From positions 1 to 64,000 of the forward strand of contig NZ_JAPDIR010000002.1 of assembly GCF_029870595.1 (NCBI RefSeq): a DNA stretch of 64,000 bases. The letters are read 5' to 3'. How positions within the stretch are numbered: the stretch's first letter is position 1; each line of letters begins with the position of its first letter. This DNA is from Sphingomonas sp. CBMAI 2297. Its GTDB lineage: Bacteria > Pseudomonadota > Alphaproteobacteria > Sphingomonadales > Sphingomonadaceae. Under the pieces are notes generated by a model, which was not told where the DNA came from, did not search any database, and worked only from the letters and a program-made list of their open reading frames with translations. The translations under genes were made by a program, and so were the position numbers. Of this stretch, positions 1 to 8,744 are shown piece after piece.

Positions 1-115
1 CGTCGCTCGGCGGTGCGGGCGGCGCGGGCGTGGTTTGCGGAGCGGTCTGCGGCATGTCCTGCGCGATGGCGGTGCCGCTCATCGCCAGGGCCGATGCCAG
101 GAGCATGAACTTCAT
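1..115 (-). CDS. Exported protein, N-terminal fragment (cut by window edge)
   Basis: Reading leftwards from an ATG at 115, the frame stays open to the window edge and gives 38 residues. It begins MKFMLLASALAMSGTAIAQ, a typical Sec signal peptide with an A-x-A-type cleavage site, and then turns proline- and threonine-rich. The rest of the protein lies outside the window, so its function cannot be stated. It resembles the next small exported protein in general build (signal peptide followed by a Pro-rich start). Confidence 0.6.
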   Translation of the reverse strand, partial: MKFMLLASALAMSGTAIAQDMPQTAPQTTPAPPAPPSD

Positions 116-221
116 CGAAACTTCCTCTCTGTCACCCCCACCTTCCTGGCAAAAAACGCATGTGCCGGGCGCAACGTTGCGCGCCCGGCACATTCGGTCC
201 CGTAAAAAGGGGCGGTCGGCG

Positions 222-512
222 CTATTGGCGCTGACGGCACCCGTCGAACTGGCCGCGCTTGCACATCGGATACACTGCCTTGGGTGCCGGCGGCGGGAAG
301 GCCTGGGTCGGCGTCTGCGTGCTGGGCACGAAGACCACCTGGGCTCCCGGCGGCGGCGTGGAGCCGGTGCTGAACAGCGGCCCGGCCGGGGCATAGCCGC
401 CCAGCTTGCTGGCATCGTTGTTGGTCGGGGAATCGGCCTTCTGGGCCGAAGTTTGCGCGTGCGCGGCGCCAGCAACGAGAGTCAGCGCGGCGGCCAGGGC
501 AAGAAGTTTCAT
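222..512 (-). CDS. Small exported protein of unknown function
   Basis: This encodes 96 residues. Residues 1-19 form a signal peptide (MKLLALAAALTLVAGAAHA, cleavage after AHA). The mature part is short, Pro/Thr/Ser-rich (STPPPGAQVVFVPSTQT) and ends with a basic tail holding two cysteines (MCKRGQFDGCRQRQ) that could form a disulfide in the periplasm. An ATG at 512 follows a GGAGACGC Shine-Dalgarno-like stretch on the minus strand. No domain family is recognised. The neighbour at 1-115 is also a small exported protein, so the two may be related, but this is inference. Confidence 0.65.
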   Translation of the reverse strand: MKLLALAAALTLVAGAAHAQTSAQKADSPTNNDASKLGGYAPAGPLFSTGSTPPPGAQVVFVPSTQTPTQAFPPPAPKAVYPMCKRGQFDGCRQRQ

Positions 513-663
513 GGGATGCGTCTCCTGAAACCGGGCGAGATCGTTACGCCCGTGCCTGCAACGCGAGGAAACGCGGTTGGTTTCGTTAAATTGTGGTCAT
601 GTGCGCAGGGGTAGCCATTGTTGCGGGCAAGGTAGAGCCCGGCGAGCCAGTCGGCGTCCAGAT

Positions 664-686
664 TCCCCTCCCTGCAAGGGAGGGGA
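664..686. repeat. Short palindromic intergenic repeat (CCCTCCCT type)
   Basis: A perfect inverted repeat has 10-base arms TCCCCTCCCT / AGGGAGGGGA around a GCA loop. It sits 39 bases beyond the phoB stop codon. A related hairpin lies at 35064-35085. No T-run follows, so it is more likely a dispersed REP-like unit or mRNA-stabilising hairpin than an intrinsic terminator. Confidence 0.6.
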
Positions 687-725
687 GCTGGAGAGGGCAT
701 GCGTTTGCCTGGATGTCGATACGGC

Positions 726-1418
726 TCAATTCCCCGCGTCGAGCGCATATCCCGCCGAGCGCACGGTGCGGATGATGTCCGGCCGGTTGCCCTTGTTGAT
801 CGCCTTGCGCAGCCGGCGGATATGGACGTCCACCGTGCGGCTCTCGATGTCGCTGTCATGCCCCCATACCGCGTCGAGCAGCCGCTCGCGCGAGAAGACC
901 CAGCCCGGATGCTCGAGGAAATGCTTCAGCAGGCGGAACTCGGTCGGCCCCAGCTGCACCACTTCGCCCGAGCGGCGGACCTTGTGGCCCACCGTGTCCA
1001 TCTCGATGTCCGAATAGGTCAGCGCCTCACCGGCCAGGGCCGGGCGGACGCGCCGCAGCACCGCGCCCACCCGGGCGACCAGCTCGCGCGGAGAGAAGGG
1101 CTTGGTGACGTAATCGTCCGCCCCGGTCTCCAGCCCGCGCACGCGATCCTCCTCCTCGCCGCGCGCGGTGAGCATGATGATCGGCACGTTCGCCGTCTCC
1201 GGCATGCGGCGCAGGCGCCGGCACACCTCGATCCCGCTCAGCCCCTCGACCATCCAGTCGAGCAGCACGATGTCCGGCGTCGCCTCCTTGGCGAGCAGCA
1301 GCGCCTCTTCTCCGTCGGGCGTGTGCTTCACCTCATAGTCTTCGCGCTTGAAGTGATAGGCGACCAGTTCCGCGATCGCGGCGTCGTCCTCGACGAGAAG
1401 CATCTTCACTCGGGCCAT
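726..1418 (-). CDS. phoB: Phosphate regulon response regulator PhoB
   Basis: This is an OmpR/PhoB-family response regulator of 230 residues, the family's usual length. The receiver domain (about 1-120) shows the acidic pair D11-D12, phospho-acceptor D54 (LLDWM), T84 and K106 (TKPF). A winged-helix DNA-binding domain (about 130-228) includes LGPTEFRLLKHFLEHPG and VDVHIRRLRK. When phosphorylated by PhoR under phosphate limitation it would bind Pho boxes such as the one found before pstS at 6783-6800. It is the last gene of the phoR-pstSCAB-phoU-phoB set, 19 bases after phoU. Encoding phoB after phoU and far from phoR is common in alphaproteobacteria. Confidence 0.96.
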   Translation of the reverse strand: MARVKMLLVEDDAAIAELVAYHFKREDYEVKHTPDGEEALLLAKEATPDIVLLDWMVEGLSGIEVCRRLRRMPETANVPIIMLTARGEEEDRVRGLETGADDYVTKPFSPRELVARVGAVLRRVRPALAGEALTYSDIEMDTVGHKVRRSGEVVQLGPTEFRLLKHFLEHPGWVFSRERLLDAVWGHDSDIESRTVDVHIRRLRKAINKGNRPDIIRTVRSAGYALDAGN

Positions 1419-1437
1419 ATATTCCCCGTTTCCCCGC

Positions 1438-2142
1438 TCAGTTCGCTTGGGCCTCGCCGGTCTCGCGCTCGGCCATGTAATCGCCTGTCGCCGCGAAATA
1501 GACCATTTCGGCCACGTTGGTGGCGTGATCGCCGATCCTCTCCAGGTTCTTCGCCACGAACAGCAGGTGCGCCACCTGGCTGATCGTCCTCGAATTCTCG
1601 ACCATGTAGGTCACCAGCGTGCGGAAGATCGAATCGTAGAAATCGTCGAGCGCGGTGTCGCGCGCGCAGATCCGAACCGCCGCCTGGGCATCGCGCGCCG
1701 AATAGGCGTCGAGCACGTCGTGCACCATGTCCGCCGCCAGCTGCCCCATCGCGGGCAGGATCGAGACGACGTCGATCCGCTCCTCGCCTGCCTCGCCATG
1801 GATCATCGGCACGCGCTTGGCGATGTTCTTGGCATAGTCGCCGATCCGCTCGATCACGGCGGCGATCTTCAGCGCGGCGATGATCTCGCGCAGATCGTCC
1901 GCCATCGGCGCACGCAGCGCGATCACGCGGACGACGAGCTTTTCCAGCTCGGCCTCGATCGCGTCGATCTGCTTGTCCTTCTGGCGCACTTCATTGGCGA
2001 GCGCGGTGTCGCCCCGCTGGAGCGCCAGCATCGCGTCCTCGATCGCCTGCTCGGCCAGGCCGCCCATCTGCGAGATGAGCGCGCGCAGCTGCCCGATGTC
2101 CTGATCGAACGCCTTGACGGTATGTTCGTGGCTGCTCGCCAT
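1438..2142 (-). CDS. phoU: Phosphate signalling protein PhoU
   Basis: This encodes 234 residues of two tandem three-helix PhoU domains (about 10-110 and 120-215). Metal-binding PhoU signature patches are visible (ERIGDYAKNIAKR in the first half, ERIGDHATNVAEM in the second). PhoU links the PstSCAB transporter to PhoR and keeps the regulon off when phosphate is plentiful. The start at 2142 (MASSHEHTVKAF) is chosen because it follows TAGGAGTAGGCCC and lies just after the pstB stop. An open frame extends further upstream but would overlap pstB. It is cotranscribed with pstB (10-base gap) and phoB. Confidence 0.95.
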   Translation of the reverse strand: MASSHEHTVKAFDQDIGQLRALISQMGGLAEQAIEDAMLALQRGDTALANEVRQKDKQIDAIEAELEKLVVRVIALRAPMADDLREIIAALKIAAVIERIGDYAKNIAKRVPMIHGEAGEERIDVVSILPAMGQLAADMVHDVLDAYSARDAQAAVRICARDTALDDFYDSIFRTLVTYMVENSRTISQVAHLLFVAKNLERIGDHATNVAEMVYFAATGDYMAERETGEAQAN

Positions 2143-2152
2143 GGGCCTACTC

Positions 2153-2947
2153 CTAGCCGTAACGGCCGGTAATGTAATCCTTCGTCCGCTCCTGCTTCGG
2201 TGCGGTGAAGATATTGTCCGTGTCGCCATACTCGACCAGCTGGCCGAGATGGAAGAAGGCGGTCTTCTGGCTGACGCGCGCCGCCTGCTGCATGTTGTGC
2301 GTGACGATCACGATCGCATAGCGCCCGCGCAGCTCGTGGATCAGCTCCTCGATCTTGGCGGTGGCGATCGGATCGAGCGCCGAGCAGGGCTCGTCCATCA
2401 GGATCACCTCGGGGTCGACCGCGATGGCACGGGCGATGCACAGCCGCTGCTGCTGGCCGCCCGACAGCGCCGTGCCGCTGTCCGACAGCCTGTCCTTCAC
2501 TTCGTCCCACAGGCCGGCGCGGCGCAGCGACCCTTCGACGATCCCGTCCAGCGCGACCTTGGAGGCGGCCAGGCCGTGGATGCGCGGGCCGTAGGCGACA
2601 TTCTCGTAGATCGACTTGGGGAAGGGATTGGGCTTCTGGAACACCATGCCCACCCGGGCGCGCAGCTGCACCACGTCCATGGCCGCGGAATAGATGTCCT
2701 CGCCGTCCAGCATGATGTCGCCGGTCACCCTGGCCGAGGCGATGGTGTCGTTCATCCGGTTGAGCGTGCGCAGGAAAGTCGACTTGCCGCAGCCCGACGG
2801 GCCGATGAACGCCGTCACATGGTCCATGTCGACATCGATCGAGACGTCGCGGATCGCCTGCTTGTCGCCGTAGAAGACGTTCACGCCCCGCGCCGACATC
2901 TTGTGCCCGGTCGCCGTTGCAGTGGGAAGGGAAGGGGCGTCGGTCAT
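2153..2947 (-). CDS. pstB: Phosphate ABC transporter ATP-binding protein PstB
   Basis: This is the cytoplasmic ATPase subunit (264 residues) of the high-affinity phosphate importer. All ABC ATPase motifs are visible: Walker [10 protein letters not shown] (49-57), a Q-loop near 104 (VFQKPNPFP), signature LSGGQQQR (161-168), Walker B VILMDEP (181-187) and the switch histidine H217 (VTHN). The PNPFP stretch after the Q-loop is typical of PstB. The ATG at 2947 shares one base with the pstA stop (TAATG), which indicates translational coupling. An internal Met at residue 17 is a less likely start. Confidence 0.97.
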   Translation of the reverse strand: MTDAPSLPTATATGHKMSARGVNVFYGDKQAIRDVSIDVDMDHVTAFIGPSGCGKSTFLRTLNRMNDTIASARVTGDIMLDGEDIYSAAMDVVQLRARVGMVFQKPNPFPKSIYENVAYGPRIHGLAASKVALDGIVEGSLRRAGLWDEVKDRLSDSGTALSGGQQQRLCIARAIAVDPEVILMDEPCSALDPIATAKIEELIHELRGRYAIVIVTHNMQQAARVSQKTAFFHLGQLVEYGDTDNIFTAPKQERTKDYITGRYG

Positions 2948-4245
2948 TACCAGCGGGTCTCGAACTTGTTGCGAAGATAGATGGCGAGCCCGTTCATGGC
3001 GAGCAGGAACACCAGCAGCACGATGATCGCCGCGCTGGTCTTCTCCACGAAGCCGCGGCTCACTTCGTCCGACCACAGGAAGATCTGCACGGGCAGCACG
3101 GTGGCGGGATCGGTGAAGCCCTGGGGGGCGGTCACGATGAAGGCGCGCATGCCGATCAGCAGCAGCGGCGCGGTCTCGCCCAGCGCGCGGGCCATGCCGA
3201 TGATCGTGCCGGTCAGGATGCCGGGCATGGCGAGCGGGAGGACATGGTGGAACACCACCTGGATCCGGCTCGCGCCGATACCGAGCGCGGCGTCGCGGAT
3301 CGACGGGGGCACGCCCTTGATCGCGTTGCGGCTGGCGATGACGATGACGGGCATGATCATCAGCGCGAGCGTCAGCCCGCCGACCACCGCCGCCGAGCGC
3401 GGCAGCAGCGGGCCGAAGCTGTGCCCGCCGATCTGCCAGGTGCCCAGGAACACCGCGAGCCCGAGCAGGCCGAAGATGATCGAGGGCACTGCCGCCAGAT
3501 TGTTGATCGAGACTTCGATCAGGTCGGTCCAGCGGTTCTTCGGCGCATATTCCTCGAGATAGATCGCCGCCAGCACGCCTACCGGGAAGGCGATCAGGAA
3601 GGTCACCAGCATGGTGAGCAGCGAGCCCTTGAGCGCGCCCCAGATGCCCACCGCCACCGGATCGTTCGAATTGCTCGCGGTGAAGAAGCCCCAATTGAAG
3701 CCGGTACGCAGCTTGCCGGCGCTCCGCAGCCGGCTGGCATCGGCCCGCGCCGCCGCCGTGCCTTCGCCGCGCGCGCCCATTTCGAGCGCGGTCGAGGCGG
3801 GCACCCAGATGGTCTTCCGGCCGCCCAGGATCGAGGGATCGGCCTTGATCGCATCGCGCACCGTGAGCCAGGCGCTGTTCGCTGCGAGCGAATGGTCGCC
3901 GCCGCTCTCCGCCGCGATCTCCACCTTGTCCTGCAGCCCGGCGCCCGACAGCGCCAGGTCGGCGCCCGGCGTCGAGAGATGCGCGCGGTCGACCATCATC
4001 CCCATCTTCGGGAAGTCGAGGTCGAGCGCCACTTCGCTGCGGGTGAAGCCGCGCGCGCCGTTCGCCACCATGGTGAGGATCAGAAAGGCCAGGAACGCGG
4101 CGGACAGGATCACCGCCAGCATCCCGAACAGGCGGAAGCGCCGCTCGGCGGCATAGCGGCGGCGGATGCGCTTCTGCATCGCCGCGCTCTTCCAGTCGGT
4201 CGGCGTCCGCTCGGGCACGGGGGCGGGGGCGGCGCGCTTATTCAT
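2947..4245 (-). CDS. pstA: Phosphate ABC transporter permease PstA (long form)
   Basis: This inner-membrane permease has 432 residues, well above the roughly 290 of E. coli PstA. The extra length is an N-terminal module: a basic cytosolic start, one membrane helix near residues 40-60, then about 150 soluble residues before the permease core. Such an extension (DUF3333 type) is known in alphaproteobacterial PstA. The core from about 210 carries several membrane helices and the coupling loop ([24 protein letters not shown]) that contacts PstB. The gene overlaps pstC by 8 bases and pstB by 1, so the transporter subunits are cotranslated. Confidence 0.94.
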   Translation of the reverse strand: MNKRAAPAPVPERTPTDWKSAAMQKRIRRRYAAERRFRLFGMLAVILSAAFLAFLILTMVANGARGFTRSEVALDLDFPKMGMMVDRAHLSTPGADLALSGAGLQDKVEIAAESGGDHSLAANSAWLTVRDAIKADPSILGGRKTIWVPASTALEMGARGEGTAAARADASRLRSAGKLRTGFNWGFFTASNSNDPVAVGIWGALKGSLLTMLVTFLIAFPVGVLAAIYLEEYAPKNRWTDLIEVSINNLAAVPSIIFGLLGLAVFLGTWQIGGHSFGPLLPRSAAVVGGLTLALMIMPVIVIASRNAIKGVPPSIRDAALGIGASRIQVVFHHVLPLAMPGILTGTIIGMARALGETAPLLLIGMRAFIVTAPQGFTDPATVLPVQIFLWSDEVSRGFVEKTSAAIIVLLVFLLAMNGLAIYLRNKFETRW

Positions 4246-5614
4246 AGGCTTCGCGATACTTCTTCACGACGCGCAGCGCGACGATGTTGAGCAGCAGGGT
4301 GATCACGAACAGCGTCAGGCCCAGCGCGAAGGCGGCCAGCGTCTTGGGGCTGTCGAACTCGCTCTCGCCGGTCAGCAGGTCGACGATCTGCTTGGTGACG
4401 GTGGTGGCGCTCTCGAACGGGTTGAGCGTGATGTTGGCCGCGCCCGAAGCGGCCATCACCACGATCATCGTCTCGCCGATCGCGCGGGAAACGGCGAGCA
4501 GCACGCCCGCCACCACGCCGGGCAGCGCCGCGGGGAGCAGCACGCGCGAGATCGTCTCGGAATTGGTCGCGCCCATCGCCAGGCTGCCGTCGCGCATCGC
4601 GGTGGGCACGGCGGCGATCGAATCGTCCGCCAGCGAGGAGACGAAGGGAATGATCATCACGCCCATCACCAGGCCGGCGGCCAGCGCGCTCTCGGCCGAG
4701 GCGAAGGGCATGCCCAGATGCACCGCCAGGTCGCGCACCGCCGGCGCCACGGTCAGCGCGGCGAAATAGCCATAGACCACCGTCGGCACGCCGGCGAGGA
4801 TCTCGAGCATCGGCTTCATCCAGCGGCGCACGCGCGGGGCGGCATATTGGGTCAGGTAGATCGCGCTCATCAGGCCGAAGGGGATGGCGACCAGCATCGC
4901 GATCACCGCGCCGATGAAGAAGGTGCCCCAGAACAGCGGCACCGCGCCCAGCGACTTGCCCGGGCTGTTCGGATCGATCAGCTGCGGGCTCCAATGGGTG
5001 CCGAACAGGAAATCCTGCGGTGGCACCATCGCGAAGAAGCGGATCGATTCCCAGAACAGCGACAGGAAGATGCCGATCGTCGTCAGGATCGCGATCAGCG
5101 AGGCGACGAGCAGGATCAGCATCAGCCCGCGCTCCACCTTGGTGCGGGCGCGGAAGGCCGGGCTGATCCGGCTGAAGGCGAAGGCGCCCCCGGCAAAGGC
5201 CAGCAGGATGGCGATCGCCGTGCCGGTCCAGCCGTAAAAGGCGATCGCCTCGCGCATCGGCGCCACCAGCGCATCGGCGGTGGGATCGAAGGTCGAGTCG
5301 GCCCGGCCCAGCGCCACGTCGCGCGCCTCGCCCAGGATCGTGTCGCGCTCGAACGCGAAATCGGAGAGCTGGCTGGCTGCCGGCGCCTTGAGCACCTGGT
5401 CCTTGATCAGCGCGGGGCTGAGCGCCGTCCAGGCCGCGACGAACAGCAGCGCGGGCAGCACCGTCCACATCGCCACGTACCAGCCATGCTGCGAGGGCAG
5501 CGAATGCAGCCGCTTCTGTCCGCCGCGATCGAACCGCACGGCGCGCGCGCGCGCGGTCAGCCAGCCGATCAGGCCAAGGCCGACCACCACGAACAGGAGC
5601 GCGAAGACATTCAC
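4238..5614 (-). CDS. pstC: Phosphate ABC transporter permease PstC (long form)
   Basis: This second permease subunit has 458 residues and, like PstA here, is longer than the E. coli protein. The first 150 residues hold two or three membrane helices and a periplasmic stretch that classical PstC lacks. The permease core follows, with IGTFFIGAV-like helices and an ABC coupling loop near residue 350 (MRDGSLAMGATNSETISRV). It pairs with PstA to form the phosphate channel. The gene starts 53 bases after the pstS stop and its end overlaps pstA. The matching extensions in PstA and PstC suggest the two extra modules work together, which is inference. Confidence 0.94.
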   Translation of the reverse strand: MNVFALLFVVVGLGLIGWLTARARAVRFDRGGQKRLHSLPSQHGWYVAMWTVLPALLFVAAWTALSPALIKDQVLKAPAASQLSDFAFERDTILGEARDVALGRADSTFDPTADALVAPMREAIAFYGWTGTAIAILLAFAGGAFAFSRISPAFRARTKVERGLMLILLVASLIAILTTIGIFLSLFWESIRFFAMVPPQDFLFGTHWSPQLIDPNSPGKSLGAVPLFWGTFFIGAVIAMLVAIPFGLMSAIYLTQYAAPRVRRWMKPMLEILAGVPTVVYGYFAALTVAPAVRDLAVHLGMPFASAESALAAGLVMGVMIIPFVSSLADDSIAAVPTAMRDGSLAMGATNSETISRVLLPAALPGVVAGVLLAVSRAIGETMIVVMAASGAANITLNPFESATTVTKQIVDLLTGESEFDSPKTLAAFALGLTLFVITLLLNIVALRVVKKYREAYE

Positions 5615-5667
5615 CAGGACGTCAGCTCGGTACGGGATTCAGGAAGGAAAGCGATGATGTCCTCGTT

Positions 5668-6699
5668 TCAGTGCAGCTGGGAGGGGTCGAGCGCAATCCC
5701 CTTCTCGATGATCTCGGCCGAATGCTCCTGCACCTCGCTCGGCGCCGCGATCAGCCCGCGCTTGGTCAGTTCGCCCTTCGGCTTCCACATCGTGGCATAG
5801 AGGTTCAGGAAATCCTGCATCCCGCGCACCGCCTTGATGTGGCGCTGCTTCACATAGATGTAGAGCGGGCGGCCGCCCGGATATTTGCCGGTAACGATCT
5901 CGTTGTTGGTCGGCTCCACGCCCTCGATCGGCGTGCCGTGCAGCCGGTCGATATTCTCCTCGAGATAGGAATAGCCGAAGATGCCCAGCGCATTGGGGTT
6001 CTGGCTCAGGCCCTGGACGATCAGATTGTCGTTCTCGCCCTTGTCGACATAGGGGCCGTCGTCGCGGATGCGCAGGCATGCGTCCTGGAACTTGGCCGGG
6101 TCGTGCCCTTCCTTGAGCGCCTTGGCCTCGGGATAGGCCTCCAGGCAACCCGGCTCGAGCATCAGCTCGGTGAAGGCATCGCGCGTGCCGCTGGTCGAGG
6201 GCGGGCCCATCACATAGATCGGGATCGCCGGCAGCGCGGGATTGACGTCCTTCCAGGTCTTGGCGGTGTTGGGCTTGCCCATCGGGTTGGCCGCCAGCGC
6301 GAGATACAGGTCCTTGCGGCTGAGCTTCAGCCGGGGGCCGGCATTGCTTTCGGCCAGCACCACGCCGTCCAGCCCGATCTGCACTTCCAGAATATCGCCG
6401 ACATTGTTCTTCTGGCAGGTGTCGTATTCGGTGCGCTTCATCCGGCGCGATGCGTTGGCGATGTCGGGATACTGCGATCCCACGCCTTCGCAAAAGGCGC
6501 GGAAGCCCGCGCCCGAGCCGATCGATTCGATCACCGGGGCCGCGCGGCGCTTGTCCTGGTTGACAAAGGCCTCGGCCACCGCGGTGGTGAAGGGGAAGAC
6601 GGTCGAGCTGCCCACGGCGCGGATCGGGCGGGTCGTCCCGCTGTCGCAAGCCGAGAGAGCCACTGCGGAAAGCGCGAAAAGCACAAGTCTGCCAAGCAT
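5668..6699 (-). CDS. pstS: Periplasmic phosphate-binding lipoprotein PstS
   Basis: This is the substrate-binding subunit for phosphate uptake (343 residues). The N-terminus MLGRLVLFALSAVALSAC ends in a lipobox (LSAC), so it is probably a lipoprotein. The mature part begins with the phosphate-loop pattern IRAVGSSTVFPFT and carries the second ligand loop (GSGAGFRAFCEG) and the STSGTRDAF motif of PstS/SphX-type proteins. The ATG at 6699 is chosen because CAGGAGACGGCG precedes it. A longer frame to 6732 lacks this site and a normal signal peptide. It is the first pst gene downstream of the Pho box at 6783-6800. Confidence 0.95.
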   Translation of the reverse strand: MLGRLVLFALSAVALSACDSGTTRPIRAVGSSTVFPFTTAVAEAFVNQDKRRAAPVIESIGSGAGFRAFCEGVGSQYPDIANASRRMKRTEYDTCQKNNVGDILEVQIGLDGVVLAESNAGPRLKLSRKDLYLALAANPMGKPNTAKTWKDVNPALPAIPIYVMGPPSTSGTRDAFTELMLEPGCLEAYPEAKALKEGHDPAKFQDACLRIRDDGPYVDKGENDNLIVQGLSQNPNALGIFGYSYLEENIDRLHGTPIEGVEPTNNEIVTGKYPGGRPLYIYVKQRHIKAVRGMQDFLNLYATMWKPKGELTKRGLIAAPSEVQEHSAEIIEKGIALDPSQLH

Positions 6700-6782
6700 C
6701 GCCGTCTCCTGTCCCTGGGATTTAAGAATCACGGGGCACGCGCCCGGACGGCCGCCCCCATCGGGGCCCTTCGGCCCCTAGC

Positions 6783-6800
6783 GTGACAGGTTCATGACAA
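6783..6800 (-). promoter_or_regulatory. Pho box upstream of pstS
   Basis: On the minus strand the sequence reads TTGTCATGAACCTGTCACG. It contains two TGTCA direct repeats 11 bases apart, matching the classical PhoB-binding Pho box (CTGTCAT-N4-CTGTCAC). It overlaps the last codons and stop of phoR and lies about 85 bases before the pstS start codon, so PhoB-P could switch on pstSCAB-phoU-phoB. A GGGGCC-CTTC-GGCCCC hairpin (6763-6778) lies between box and gene. No clear -10 element was identified. Confidence 0.8.
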
Positions 6801-7988
6801 TCGGTGGACGGGGAGCAGCACGGTCACCGTCGAGCCCTTGCCCACGGTGCTGGCGATGTCGAACCGCCCGCGGTGCCGCTCGACGATGTGCTTGACGATG
6901 GCGAGGCCCAGCCCGGTGCCGCCCAGGGTGCGGCTGCGTCCCGAATCGACGCGGTAGAAGCGCTCCGTCAGGCGGGGCAGATGCTCGGGCGCGATGCCCT
7001 CGCCCTGGTCGGTCACGGTCAACCGCACCATCGAATCGCCCTCGGGCGTGAGGCTGACGAGGATCGGCGTGCCCTCGCGGCCATATTTCATCGCGTTGCC
7101 GATCACGTTGTGGAGCAGCTGGCTGAGCTGCGAGGCGTCGCCGCGCACCGGCTCGGTCTCGGCGATCTCGGTGACCACGTCCGCCGCGCGCGGCGCGCCG
7201 GAGAGCTCCAGGCACACTTCGTCGATCAGCTCGTCCATCGCCACCGGATTGTCGGGCGCGCGATATTTCTCCGCCTCGATCCGGCTGAGCGAGATCAGGT
7301 CGTCGATCAGCCGCTGCATGCGGCGCGCCTCGTCGTGCATGATCTTCAGGAAGCGCTTGCGGATGCCGGGCTCCTCGCTCGCGCCGTCCTCCAGCGTCTC
7401 GACATAGCCGAGCAGCGAGGCGAGGGGGGTGCGCAGCTCGTGGCTGGCATTGGCGACGAAATCGACACGGATGCGCTCGCTCGCATAGCTGCCGGTGCGG
7501 TCGATCAGGTGGACGATGCGGCGGCCGTCGCCCAGCGCGGTCACCCGCATCTCCCAGCGCTGGTCGCGCGTGCCCAGGCCGACCAGATGGATGGGGGCCG
7601 AGGAATCATGATCGTTCGGGTTCATCAGCCGTTCGGCGGCGGCCGGGTGGCGGATGGCGATGCGCACGTCCTCGCCCAGGATATGCTGGCCAAGCAGGGT
7701 GCGCGCGGGCGGATTGGCCGCGATCACGCGCCGGTCGGCGATCAGCAGCACCGGCTCGGCGATCGCGTCGAGCACCTCCGCGATGCCCGGGCCCTCGGCA
7801 GCCGCGGGCGCGGTGTCGAGCGGGCCCATCGGATCGCCGCCCGCCGTCGCCACCAGCACGGCGGCGACGCCGCATACCAGCATGACGAGGCTTACCTGCA
7901 CGTCGCCGTTGAGCAGCAGCCCCGCGAGCGCGCCCGCGGCGGCGATGCCGAGCGCCACGAGCGCCTTTATACCAGGAGAATAGGGCAT
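6792..7988 (-). CDS. phoR: Phosphate regulon sensor histidine kinase PhoR
   Basis: This encodes 398 residues. Two N-terminal membrane helices (about 8-26 and 30-48) precede a PAS domain (about 68-165), a HisKA dimerisation domain with phospho-accepting H183 (NASHELRTPLASLLG), and an ATPase domain with N-box (HNVIGNAMKYG), G1 (DQGEGI) and G2 (GGTGLGLAIVKHI). This is the PhoR arrangement: no large periplasmic sensor, with the signal taken through PstSCAB-PhoU. It sits at the upstream end of the phosphate locus, and its 3' end contains the Pho box for pstS. Confidence 0.95.
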   Translation of the reverse strand: MPYSPGIKALVALGIAAAGALAGLLLNGDVQVSLVMLVCGVAAVLVATAGGDPMGPLDTAPAAAEGPGIAEVLDAIAEPVLLIADRRVIAANPPARTLLGQHILGEDVRIAIRHPAAAERLMNPNDHDSSAPIHLVGLGTRDQRWEMRVTALGDGRRIVHLIDRTGSYASERIRVDFVANASHELRTPLASLLGYVETLEDGASEEPGIRKRFLKIMHDEARRMQRLIDDLISLSRIEAEKYRAPDNPVAMDELIDEVCLELSGAPRAADVVTEIAETEPVRGDASQLSQLLHNVIGNAMKYGREGTPILVSLTPEGDSMVRLTVTDQGEGIAPEHLPRLTERFYRVDSGRSRTLGGTGLGLAIVKHIVERHRGRFDIASTVGKGSTVTVLLPVHRLS

Positions 7989-8039
7989 TCAGCGCCTTAC
8001 TAGGGGCGGCGCGCGCGTTCGTCATCCCGCAACTGAGGG

Positions 8040-8061
8040 CGCTTCCGCGAAAGCGGAGGCG
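8040..8061. repeat. Hairpin in the phoR upstream region
   Basis: CGCTTCCGC-gaaa-GCGGAGGCG forms a near-perfect 9-base stem with a GAAA loop. It is preceded by GTCATCCCGC, which resembles the GTCATCCCCGC repeats found elsewhere in the window. It lies about 50 bases before the phoR start on the minus strand and may be in its leader. Its role is unknown. Confidence 0.4.
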
Positions 8062-8116
8062 CGGCTGTCCCACAATTTACGATTGCGAAAGAGGGCGGAG
8101 CGCAGGACAATGCGTC

Positions 8117-8503
8117 ATGGCAGACGAAGATCCGGCTCCCAAGGCTAGTCGCCGCGCGCTGATGCTGGGCGCCGCGAGCGCATCGGCGATCGTCTCGATC
8201 CGGCCGGCGCTGGCGCAGACCAGCGCCTCGGTGATGCATTGCGAGATCCCGGTGCCGGATCCCGGCCGCGCGGGCCAATATGTCGCCGCCGACGGCAAGC
8301 TCGTTCCCGCCGGCACTCCCGGCGCCTTTCCGGCGGCCGGCACGCCGTTCAAGGCCGAGGACGTCAAGCGCGCGCTGAACGGCGGCACGCTGCCCGGCAC
8401 CACCTACGAGCAGAGCCGCGCCTATACCAACTATATCCGCCGCCTCCAGTCGGGCACCAGCGGCTTCACCTGCTTCGCCTCGCTGCAGATGCCGCGCGGC
8501 TGA
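8117..8503 (+). CDS. Tat/Sec-exported protein of unknown function
   Basis: This encodes 128 residues. The N-terminus has a twin-arginine-like signal (SRRALMLGAASASAIVSIRPALAQ), with cleavage probable after ALA. The mature part of about 95 residues has two cysteines (MHCEIPVPDP near the start and FTCFASL near the end) that could pair, and aromatic/polar segments (YEQSRAYTNYIRRLQSG). No family is recognised. It is transcribed in the same direction as the PqqD/HprK-like operon that starts 241 bases downstream, with a repeat in between. A functional link to that operon is possible but unproven. Confidence 0.7.
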   Translation: MADEDPAPKASRRALMLGAASASAIVSIRPALAQTSASVMHCEIPVPDPGRAGQYVAADGKLVPAGTPGAFPAAGTPFKAEDVKRALNGGTLPGTTYEQSRAYTNYIRRLQSGTSGFTCFASLQMPRG

Positions 8504-8550
8504 GGCCCATGTTCGCGCAGCGACGCGGCGGCGCGACGAAGAAGATTCTG

Positions 8551-8699
8551 TTCGCGCAGAGGCGCGGAGAACGCAGAGGGGTTTTGCTCACGGCTAGCCC
8601 CAGCGCCGCGGCAGCGGCAGGAATTCTGGAAACGTCGCAATGGAGGGCACCGCTGGCGCGGCGCGAGGCACCTCTGCGCTCTCTGCGCCTCTGCGCGAA
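8551..8699. repeat. Long inverted repeat of GCAGAGGCGCAGAG type
   Basis: Left arm 8551-8579 and right arm 8671-8699 match as inverted repeats in 27 of 29 bases (left arm starts TTCGCGCAGAGGCGCGGAG). They enclose 91 bases that include a small CTAGCCCCAGCG segment and no reading frame. The arms are themselves quasi-tandem (GCAGAG / GCGCAGAG). It occupies most of the gap between the exported protein at 8117 and the operon at 8745. It is probably a dispersed intergenic element. Confidence 0.65.
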
Positions 8700-8744
8700 C
8701 CACCCCTTCCTTCTTCGCGCCTTCGCGCCTTCGCGTGAAACAAA

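Noticed and set aside
664..686. Intrinsic terminator for phoB
   Set aside because: The hairpin is perfect, but no T-run follows on the minus strand and the same motif recurs elsewhere, so it is listed as a repeat.
2917..5800. Long plus-strand frames opposite pstA and pstC
   Set aside because: Their products are His/Arg/Gln-rich without domain character, whereas the minus strand encodes recognised permeases. They are typical high-GC antisense frames.
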